The position numbers and the translations under genes were made by a program. Below are positions 8,843-15,738 of a stretch of 64,000 nt of DNA, piece after piece (the stretch's first letter is position 1; each line of letters opens with the position of its first letter). The notes below the pieces were generated by a model. It had not been told where the DNA came from and searched no databases. It saw only the letters and a program-made list of their open reading frames with translations. Source of the stretch: Nonomuraea fuscirosea (GTDB taxonomy: Bacteria > Actinomycetota > Actinomycetes > Streptosporangiales > Streptosporangiaceae); assembly GCF_003001935.1 (NCBI RefSeq), contig NZ_PVNG01000023.1, positions 167,743-231,742 on the forward strand. The letters are read 5' to 3'.

Positions 8843-8939
8843 GAATGCAAGACGTACAAGGGGGAAGGTGTGTCCTGCGGGCAACATGAAGTCGTGGCGG
8901 GCCTATGATGTTGGAAAGTAAAGCGGCAGGAGGTCGGGC

Positions 8940-9686
8940 ATGCGGATGTCCCAGTGGGCCGAAGAGACGTTCGGGCAGCGCGCTCCCCTGATCAGACAGG
9001 GTGTGGCCGAGGCCCTGTCGGTCGCGCTGGAAAACGCCAGGGACGCGCAGAAGGCGGCGCGGACCGACCATCTGCACCCGTTCGGGTTCACGCTCATGTC
9101 GCGCAAGTTCGAGGCGCTGGCCAAGGCGTTCGAGGACATGGGCGACGTGCGCATCGTCAAGCCCGGCGGCTCCCAGCACGAGCTGGTGCTGCTCGACGGC
9201 AAGCTGCTGTTCCCCTTCCGCTACGCCAAGGACCGCTCGCTCACCGTGATGAGCGCCCGCATCGGCGACGGCCGCCCGTCGGCGCTGGTGCAGGCGCTGT
9301 TCCACCGGTTCGGCCCCGCGCCGCGGATCCGGCAGCTCGCGCTGCACGACATCGCGCCGCACGCGGTCCCGGTCGTCGAGGCGCTGGACGAGCTGCCGGA
9401 AGACACCCGGCTGGTGCTGATCGCCTACGCGGCCAACGCCCACGCCGGGCTGCTCGACGCCTGGTGGGGCGAGGCCGAGCTGCTCGACCGCTTCGGCAGC
9501 CTGCGCTGGCACCGGTGTGAGCCGATCCCGCTGGCCCAGGAGGCCGGCGCGCCCGCCGCCGGCGACAGCGCGGCGGCCTTCGACCAGGGCGTCCTGCCCA
9601 TGCCCGAGCTCAATCCGCGCACCACGGCCACTCGGCGGAGCGCCGAGGCCACCCCGATCCGGCCGGAGGCCGCCGGCGGTGCGTGA
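8940..9686 (+). CDS. Uncharacterised 248-aa protein paired with an ImmA/IrrE peptidase
   Basis: I do not recognise this family. A strong AGGAGG lies 9 nt before the ATG and a TATGAT box at 8904-8909. Predicted soluble, alpha/beta, with no signal peptide or membrane helix. The N-terminal ~60 residues are helical and charged. The middle has beta-rich text (HELVLLDGKLLFPFRYAKD, then SLTVMSARIGDG) and a stretch LDELPEDTRLVLIAYAANAH followed by WWGEAELL. The C-terminal ~45 residues are Pro/Ala/Thr-rich and look disordered. Its stop overlaps the start of the XRE-ImmA/IrrE gene by 8 bp, so the two are translationally coupled. It could be the protease's substrate, its toxin-like effector or its ligand sensor; the sequence does not decide. 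Confidence 0.8.
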   Translation: MRMSQWAEETFGQRAPLIRQGVAEALSVALENARDAQKAARTDHLHPFGFTLMSRKFEALAKAFEDMGDVRIVKPGGSQHELVLLDGKLLFPFRYAKDRSLTVMSARIGDGRPSALVQALFHRFGPAPRIRQLALHDIAPHAVPVVEALDELPEDTRLVLIAYAANAHAGLLDAWWGEAELLDRFGSLRWHRCEPIPLAQEAGAPAAGDSAAAFDQGVLPMPELNPRTTATRRSAEATPIRPEAAGGA

Positions 9687-10821
9687 CTCCCGGGCGGGCG
9701 GGCTCACCCCCCAGGCCGTCGCCGACGCCTTCGACGCCACCCGCCTCACCCAGGCCCGTCACCTGGCCGCGCTCACCAAGAAGGAGGTCGCCGAGCATCT
9801 CGGCGTCTCTCCCGCGGCGGTCGGTCAATACGAGGCGGGCGTCACCCGGCCGCGGCCGGACCTGATCGCGCCGCTGGCCGAGGTGCTGTCGGTGCCGATC
9901 GCGTTCTTCCTTCCCGGCCGCCCCCACGGCAAGCTCGACGGCTCCATGGCCCACTTCCGCAGCCTGCGCTCCACCCGCGCCTACCAGCGGGCCAAGGCCG
10001 TGGCCTTCGTCGAGCAGGTGTGGGAGCTGGCGTACGCGCTGGAGAAACGGGTCCAGCTGCCCGCCGTCGACCTGCCCGGGTTCGCCGGCGGCGAGATGCA
10101 CTCCTCCCTGCCGCGCGACCCGGCGGGGGCCGCCCGCGCGCTGCGCTCCCACTGGGGGCTGGGCGCCGGGCCGATCAGCCACCTGGTGCGCCGGATGGAG
10201 GCGCACGGCATCGTGGTGGCCTTTCCCCGGCACGACCCCGACGCGGTGACCGTCGACGCCTTCTCCACCTCCAGCCTGCCCCGGCCGATCGTGGTGCTGA
10301 CGCCCAACCGGTTCGACGACATCTACCGCCACCGCTTCACCGCCGCCCACGAGCTGGGCCACCTCGTGCTCCACGGCGACACCGCCGCGGGCGACTCCCA
10401 CCAGGAGCGCGAGGCCGACGCCTTCGCCGCCGAGTTCCTCACCCCGCGCGACAGCATCCTGCCCCAGCTGCCGCTCCGCGCCGACCTGCGCCGGCTGGCC
10501 GAGCTGCGGCAGACGTGGGGGGTGTCGGTCGACTCGCTGCTCTACCGGTGCCGGGAGACCGGACTGCTGTCCGACTCCGCCGCCGGGCGCGCCTACCAGC
10601 GCCTGGCCGCGCTGCGCGAGCAGCCCGGGTTCACCAACGAGCCGGTCTCCGGTTATCCGGGCGAGCAGCCGGTGCTGCTGGCGCACGCCTTCGAGCTGGC
10701 CGGCAAGGAGAGCGGGCTGAGCGCCGCGACGCTGGCCAGGGAGCTGGCCTGGCCGATCGCGCGGGTACGCGAGCTGATCGGTCTGCCCGACCAGCGGCCC
10801 TCGCTGACGCTGGTGCCGTAG
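9679..10821 (+). CDS. XRE-family DNA-binding protein fused to ImmA/IrrE metallopeptidase
   Basis: 380 aa from the GTG at 9679, chosen because it overlaps the upstream stop (GTGCGTGA); the frame opens earlier but only as antisense-like text. Residues ~20-80 are a Cro/CI helix-turn-helix (TKKEVAEHLGVSPAAVGQYE). Residues ~220-260 hold the gluzincin site: AAHELGHLVLHG, with the third ligand in EREADAFAAEFLTP. This is the architecture of RosR/ImmA-type regulators, which bind DNA and cleave a partner repressor or regulator under stress. The partner may be the coupled 248-aa protein. No phage genes surround it. Confidence 0.9.
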   Translation: MRDSRAGGLTPQAVADAFDATRLTQARHLAALTKKEVAEHLGVSPAAVGQYEAGVTRPRPDLIAPLAEVLSVPIAFFLPGRPHGKLDGSMAHFRSLRSTRAYQRAKAVAFVEQVWELAYALEKRVQLPAVDLPGFAGGEMHSSLPRDPAGAARALRSHWGLGAGPISHLVRRMEAHGIVVAFPRHDPDAVTVDAFSTSSLPRPIVVLTPNRFDDIYRHRFTAAHELGHLVLHGDTAAGDSHQEREADAFAAEFLTPRDSILPQLPLRADLRRLAELRQTWGVSVDSLLYRCRETGLLSDSAAGRAYQRLAALREQPGFTNEPVSGYPGEQPVLLAHAFELAGKESGLSAATLARELAWPIARVRELIGLPDQRPSLTLVP

Positions 10822-10841
10822 CCCCACCCGGCTGTGTCCGG

Positions 10842-10863
10842 TTGACCTCAACCTTGGTTGAGG
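10842..10863 (+). promoter_or_regulatory. MerR/SoxR-like operator with -35 hexamer
   Basis: TTGACC (10842-10847) runs into a perfect 8-bp inverted repeat, CCTCAACC-TT-GGTTGAGG (10846-10863). A dyad immediately after a TTGACC -35 is the arrangement used by MerR-family activators, and the half-site CCTCAA matches the SoxR box core. It lies 49 bp before the start of the MDR oxidoreductase gene. No obvious -10 hexamer follows at 17-19 bp. The regulator itself is not adjacent. Confidence 0.6.
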
Positions 10864-10911
10864 AGGAAGGGTGGGCAGGGTCCGACGACACCGACCCTGT
10901 GGAGAGACCCC

Positions 10912-11898
10912 ATGCACGCCGTCGTCCTGCACTCCTTCGGCCCGGCTGAGAACCTCGGCTACGAGGTCGTCCCCGATCCGGAGCCCGGCCCCGGCCAGGT
11001 GCGCATCGCCGTCAAGGCGGCCGGCGTGCACCTGGTCGAGACGATGTTGCGCAAGGGCGGGATCAGCGACCCGGAGACGCCGCTGCCGCCGCTGCCCGAG
11101 CTGCCGACGATCTTCGGCGGCGAGGTGGCGGGCATCGTGGACGCCGTGGGACCGGACGTGGATCCGGCCTGGATCGGGCGTGACGTCGTGACCGCGGGCG
11201 GGCGGCCCGGCGGGTACGCCGAACTGGCGGTCGCCGACCTGGCGGCCGTGCACCGCGTCCCCGACGGCGTCGGCCACGCGTCGGCCGTCGCCATGATCGT
11301 CACGGGGGTCACCGCGCTGCACTTCCTCGACGTGGCCGAGCTGACCTCCTCCGACGTGGTCCTCGTGACCTCGGCGGCCGGCGGCGTCGGCCGGCTCCTC
11401 GTCCAGTACGCCCGCCGCCTGGGCGCCCAGGTGATCGGCGCGGCGGGCGGGGCCGCCAAGGTGGCCGCCGTGCGCGAGCTGGGCGCGGACCTCGCCGTCG
11501 ACTACGACGAGCCCGGCTGGCAGCACCGGGTCGCCGACGCGCTCGGCGGCAGGAAGGTCACCGCGCTGCTCGACGGGGTGGGCGGGGACCGGGCGCGGGC
11601 GGCGTTCGAGCTGCTCGCCGACGGGGGCCGGTGCCTGACCATCGGCACCTCCTCCGAGCGGCCCATCGAGCCGGATCCGCGGCTGGTCGCCGAGCGCGGG
11701 CTGAGCGTGACCAACGCTCTGATGCTCCTGCTCGGCCAGCAGGACCGGCGTCCTGCGTACGAGGTCAGGGCGCTGGCGGCGGTGGCCGAGGGCGCGCTCG
11801 TCCCTGCGGTGCAGACGTTCCCGCTGTCCGAGGCAGCCGCGGCGCACGCCGCGCTGGAGTCCAGGCGGACCACCGGCAAGGTCGTGCTCGTGCCCTGA
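10912..11898 (+). CDS. MDR-family NADPH:quinone oxidoreductase-like protein
   Basis: 328 aa from the ATG at 10912, preceded by GGAGAG. The GroES-like N-terminal half (PGPGQVRIAVKAAGVHLVE) is followed by a Rossmann half with VLVTSAAGGVGRLLVQYA, the NADPH-binding fingerprint of zinc-independent quinone reductases. The zinc-ligand cysteines of alcohol dehydrogenases are absent. It likely reduces quinones or enones with NADPH. The MerR/SoxR-like operator upstream suggests induction by redox-cycling or electrophilic compounds. Monocistronic; the following ABC genes appear to have their own promoter. Confidence 0.87.
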   Translation: MHAVVLHSFGPAENLGYEVVPDPEPGPGQVRIAVKAAGVHLVETMLRKGGISDPETPLPPLPELPTIFGGEVAGIVDAVGPDVDPAWIGRDVVTAGGRPGGYAELAVADLAAVHRVPDGVGHASAVAMIVTGVTALHFLDVAELTSSDVVLVTSAAGGVGRLLVQYARRLGAQVIGAAGGAAKVAAVRELGADLAVDYDEPGWQHRVADALGGRKVTALLDGVGGDRARAAFELLADGGRCLTIGTSSERPIEPDPRLVAERGLSVTNALMLLLGQQDRRPAYEVRALAAVAEGALVPAVQTFPLSEAAAAHAALESRRTTGKVVLVP

Positions 11899-11941
11899 CC
11901 TGCTCGCGAAACCGGATGTGTCCATCGCTAGTGTGCGATAC

Positions 11942-13849
11942 ATGGCGGAAGAGCCCATCAATCCGGGAACCCCCGACATCCGCGGCCCCGGGCGGTATCT
12001 GTGGTGGCTGGTCACGAGCCAGCGGGCGCGGATCCTGGCCGGAGCGTCGCTGGGGACCGCCTGGATGGTGGGGCTGACGCTGCCGCCGTACCTGCTGTCG
12101 CGGGCCATCGACGACGGGCTGGCCACGGGGCGCTATCCGGTCCTGGCCGGGTGGGTGGCCGCCGTCTTCGGCACCGGGGTGCTGAACGCCTGGCTGGCGA
12201 TCATGCGCCACCGGACGATGACGCGGGTGCGGCTGGACGCCTCGTACCGGACCGTACAGGCGGTGACCCTGCACGCGACCCGGCTCGGCGCGGCACTGCC
12301 CGGCCGGGCGAGCGCCGGGGAGGTCGTCACGATCGGGGCCGGCGACGCCGCCGTGATGGCCCAGACGCTCACCATCACCGGCCCCGGGGTCGGGGCGGTG
12401 CTGGCCTACATCGTGGTCGCCGGGCTGCTGCTGTCCGTCTCGCCGCTCCTCGCCGCCGTGGTGCTGCTGGGCGTGCCGCTGCTGGTCGGCGTGCTCGGGC
12501 CGCTGCTCGGACGGCTGCGCGGCGCCGAGACCGCCTACCGGGGGCGGCAGGGGGAACTCGCCGCCCGCTTCGCCGACATCGCCGGCGGGCTGCGGGTGCT
12601 GAACGGCATCGGCGGCAAGGACGTCTACGCCGAACGCTACCGGCGCGGCTCGCGGGAGCTGCGGGAGCAGGGGTACCGGGTGGGGGCGGTGACGAGCTGG
12701 ATCCACGCGCTGGGGGTGGGGCTGCCGACGCTGTTCCTGGGCGCCGTGACGTGGCTGGCCGCCCGGATGGCCGTGCAGGGGGAGATCACGGTCGGGGAAC
12801 TGGTGGCACTGTACGGGTACGCGGCCGTGCTGGTGGTGCCGGTCTCCTTCTTCGTCGAGGGCGGCTACGACCTCAGCCGCGGCCTGGTCGCGGCCCGCCG
12901 CGTCATCCACTTCCTCGGCCTCCGCCCCGACGACGGCACCTCCCCCGATCCCCGGCCCGAGGCCGGCGCGCCTGCGGGCGGGAAGCCCGCGTCGCCCGGT
13001 GGTGCCGGCCTTCCGCCGCCCGCCGCACCGGCCGCCCTGCACGATCCGGTCTCCGGGGTGGAGATCGCTCCCGGGCTGGTCACGGCGCTGGTCAGCGCGC
13101 GGGCAGCGGACTCGGCGGCGGTGCTCGACCGTCTGGGCGGGCTCGACTCGGCGAGCGGACCCGACCTGCCGGGCGGGCTCGGCGGGGAGACCGCTCCAGG
13201 CGGGACCGCGAGCTCGGGCGTGACCTGGGGTGGGGTCCGGCTCGAAGAGATCGATCGGGGGGCGCTGCGGGAGCGGATCCTGGTGGCGGACAACGAGGCC
13301 CACCTGTTCGCCGGCACATTACGCGAGGTCATCGCGGGCAGCCGGGACCCCGGCGACGCGGCCGTCGCACGAGCCGTGCACGCGGCCATGGCCGAGGACA
13401 TCGTCCAGGCGCTGCCGCACGGGCTCGACTCCCCCATCGCCGACCAGGGCCGCAACCTGTCCGGGGGCCAGCGGCAGCGGGTCCGGCTGGCCCGCGCGCT
13501 CCTGGCCGACGCGGAGATCCTGCTCGCGGCCGAGCCCACCTCGGCCCTGGACGCCCACACCGAGGCCACGGTCGCCACGCGCCTGCGTACCGTACGAGCC
13601 GGGCGCACCACGGCCGTCACCAGCACCTCACCCCTCGTCCTGGACCAGGCCGACCGCGTGTACTACCTGGTCGAAGGAACGGCCGTGGCCGCAGGCACCC
13701 ACCGCGACCTCCTGCGCGACGAGCCCGGCTACCGGGCGCTGGTGTCGCGCGGCACGGAAGACGACGACCCGGACGACACGACCACCGACGGCCGTAGGGA
13801 TGGCCCGCCCACCTCTGAGACAGCAACACCACAGGAGGCCGGCCGGTGA
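11942..13849 (+). CDS. Heterodimeric ABC exporter subunit A, with degenerate ATP-binding motifs
   Basis: 635 aa from the ATG at 11942. TAGTGT at 11929-11934 and no ribosome-binding site suggest a leaderless mRNA; an in-frame GTG at 11918 is less likely. Residues ~20-320 form a type I exporter membrane domain with six helices. A Pro/Gly/Ala-rich linker (~330-365) precedes a nucleotide-binding domain that has lost its Walker A: where GxxGxGKS/T should be the text is LVSARAADSAAVLDR. The signature is perfect (NLSGGQRQR). Walker B is altered (EILLAAEPTSALD) and the switch His is Ser (VTSTSP). Its partner, translated from an overlapping GTGA, has the complementary pattern. Substrate unknown. Confidence 0.9.
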   Translation: MAEEPINPGTPDIRGPGRYLWWLVTSQRARILAGASLGTAWMVGLTLPPYLLSRAIDDGLATGRYPVLAGWVAAVFGTGVLNAWLAIMRHRTMTRVRLDASYRTVQAVTLHATRLGAALPGRASAGEVVTIGAGDAAVMAQTLTITGPGVGAVLAYIVVAGLLLSVSPLLAAVVLLGVPLLVGVLGPLLGRLRGAETAYRGRQGELAARFADIAGGLRVLNGIGGKDVYAERYRRGSRELREQGYRVGAVTSWIHALGVGLPTLFLGAVTWLAARMAVQGEITVGELVALYGYAAVLVVPVSFFVEGGYDLSRGLVAARRVIHFLGLRPDDGTSPDPRPEAGAPAGGKPASPGGAGLPPPAAPAALHDPVSGVEIAPGLVTALVSARAADSAAVLDRLGGLDSASGPDLPGGLGGETAPGGTASSGVTWGGVRLEEIDRGALRERILVADNEAHLFAGTLREVIAGSRDPGDAAVARAVHAAMAEDIVQALPHGLDSPIADQGRNLSGGQRQRVRLARALLADAEILLAAEPTSALDAHTEATVATRLRTVRAGRTTAVTSTSPLVLDQADRVYYLVEGTAVAAGTHRDLLRDEPGYRALVSRGTEDDDPDDTTTDGRRDGPPTSETATPQEAGR

Positions 13850-15642
13850 GCGGCGTGACGGAGGGCAGCGGCGGGTTGCCCGTCGCCGAGGCCGCGCAGA
13901 CCCGCCGGGCCGCCGTGCGGCTCGTCCGGAGGGACGGACGGGCGTTCGCGGCCATGCTCGCGCTCAACGGGCTGGCCGCCGTCGCGGGGCTGGCCGCGCC
14001 GTGGTTGCTCGGCCGCATCGTGGACGAGGTCAAGGCGGGCGCCACGGTCGGCGTGGTGGACCGGCTGGCCCTCGCGATCCTCGTCTGCGCCGTGGTGCAG
14101 CTGCTGCTGGCGCGGTACGCGAGCTACGTCGGTCATCGCTTCGGCGAACGTACGCTGGCCAGGATCCGCGAGCAGTTCACCGAGCGCGCGCTGGCCATGC
14201 CCGCCTCGGTGGTCGAGCGGGCGGGCACCGGCGACCTGACCACCCGGGGCACCACCGACGTGGCGTCGGTCGGGACCACGCTGCGCGACGCCGGTCCCGA
14301 CGTCGCCATCGCCTCGGTCCAGGCGCTGTTCATCCTGGCCGCCGTCTTCGTGCTGGACCCGCTGCTCGGCGCGTGCGGGGTGATCGGGCTGTCGGGCATC
14401 TGGTTCGCCTCCCGCTGGTACCTGCGCCGGGCGCTCAAGGCGTACCTGGAGGAGGGCGCCGCCAGTTCGGCGCTGGCCGAGGAGCTGGCGGCCACCACGA
14501 CCGGCGCCCGCACCGTGCAGGCGCTCAGGCTCGAACACCGCCGTCTCCTGGCCTGCCGCCGGACGGTCGAGGAGTCCAGGCGCGCCAGGACCAGGACGTT
14601 GGCCCTGCGCAGCGTGCTCTTCCCGGTGGTGGACGTCTCGTACGCGATCCCGGTGGCGGCCGTGCTGCTGGTCGGGGGCGCGCTCATGATGCGGGACCCG
14701 TCCGCGATGACGCTGGGCACGGTGGTCGCCTCCGCCCTCTACCTGCGCCAGCTCTCCGAGCCGCTGAACACCGTGCTGGAACGGCTGGAGAGCCTGCAGA
14801 GCAGCGGCGCCGCCTTCGCCCGCGTGGAGGGCATGGCGGCGGCACCCGCGAACGCCCCCGCCGGCGGGGCGACCGTACCCGAGGATGATCGGCTGGAGGT
14901 CTCCGGAGCGTCCTATGCCTACGACGGCGGCCCCGACGTGCTGCACGAGGTGGACCTGAGCGTCCGACCCGGCGAGCGGCTGGCCATCGTCGGCCCGTCG
15001 GGCGCGGGCAAGACGACGCTGGGGCGGCTCCTGGCCGGCATGGACGCCCCTCGTACGGGCTCCGTCACGGTCGGCGGCGTCCCCGTCGCCGCCCTGTCCC
15101 AGAGCCTGCTCCGCGAGCGGGTCGTCCTGGTCACCCAGGAGCACCACGTGTTCCTGGGCACCGTACGGGACAACCTCCAGATCGCCGCCCCCGCCGCCAC
15201 GGACGCGGACCTGCGCGCGGCGCTGGCCGCCGTGGGCGCCGACTGGTTCGACGAGCTGCCCGACGGGCTGGACACCGACCTGCGTCACGGGCCGCACCGC
15301 CCGGACGGCGCCCGCGCCCAGCAGCTGGCCCTGGCCCGGGTGGTGCTGGCCGACCCGCACACGCTGATCCTCGACGAGGCGACCGCCCTGCTGGATCCGC
15401 GCACGGCCCGGCACACGGAGCGCGCCCTGGCCGCGGTGCTGGAGGGCCGTACGGTGATCGCCATCGCGCACCGCCTCCAGACCGCTCACGACGCGGACCG
15501 GGTGGCGGTCATGCGGGACGGGCGGCTGACGGAGCTGGGCACGCACGAGGAGCTGGTCGCGGCGGGCGGCGCGTACGCGTCCCTGTGGCACTCCTGGCAC
15601 GGCGACCACGCCGGGCCGGAACCCGGCGGCCACGCCCGTTAA
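13846..15642 (+). CDS. Heterodimeric ABC exporter subunit B, with intact Walker motifs and a degenerate signature
   Basis: 598 aa from the GTG at 13846, preceded by AGGAGG and overlapping the upstream stop. The membrane domain covers residues ~25-320. The nucleotide-binding domain has an intact Walker A (GPSGAGKTTLGRLL), Walker B with catalytic Glu (TLILDEATALLD) and H-loop (VIAIAHRLQ). The LSGGQ signature is replaced by HRPDGARAQQ. Head-to-tail pairing with subunit A therefore leaves one canonical ATP site (this Walker A with A's LSGGQ) and one site lacking both. It is an inner-membrane exporter half; drug, lipid or peptide cargo cannot be told. Confidence 0.92.
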   Translation: MSGVTEGSGGLPVAEAAQTRRAAVRLVRRDGRAFAAMLALNGLAAVAGLAAPWLLGRIVDEVKAGATVGVVDRLALAILVCAVVQLLLARYASYVGHRFGERTLARIREQFTERALAMPASVVERAGTGDLTTRGTTDVASVGTTLRDAGPDVAIASVQALFILAAVFVLDPLLGACGVIGLSGIWFASRWYLRRALKAYLEEGAASSALAEELAATTTGARTVQALRLEHRRLLACRRTVEESRRARTRTLALRSVLFPVVDVSYAIPVAAVLLVGGALMMRDPSAMTLGTVVASALYLRQLSEPLNTVLERLESLQSSGAAFARVEGMAAAPANAPAGGATVPEDDRLEVSGASYAYDGGPDVLHEVDLSVRPGERLAIVGPSGAGKTTLGRLLAGMDAPRTGSVTVGGVPVAALSQSLLRERVVLVTQEHHVFLGTVRDNLQIAAPAATDADLRAALAAVGADWFDELPDGLDTDLRHGPHRPDGARAQQLALARVVLADPHTLILDEATALLDPRTARHTERALAAVLEGRTVIAIAHRLQTAHDADRVAVMRDGRLTELGTHEELVAAGGAYASLWHSWHGDHAGPEPGGHAR

Positions 15643-15656
15643 GGGATGAAAAATAT

Positions 15657-15681
15657 CTTCGCAAAGATCTCGCCTGCGAAG
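15657..15681 (+). promoter_or_regulatory. Inverted repeat before the cell-wall hydrolase
   Basis: CTTCGCA (15657-15663) and TGCGAAG (15675-15681) are perfect arms around an 11-nt centre. They sit in an unusually A+T-rich 96-bp gap before the amidase gene. It could be an operator or a small mRNA hairpin. It is too short for a c-di-AMP (ydaO) riboswitch. Confidence 0.4.
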
Positions 15682-15738
15682 GAAAATGTTGAGACGCTGA
15701 ACTGCACAACGCGCCCCCCAGCTCCCGAGGAGTGGTTC

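Noticed and set aside
15643..15738. c-di-AMP (ydaO) riboswitch before the cell-wall hydrolase
   Set aside because: Such riboswitches often precede actinobacterial wall hydrolases, but the gap is only 96 nt, too short for the fold, and the conserved core is not visible.
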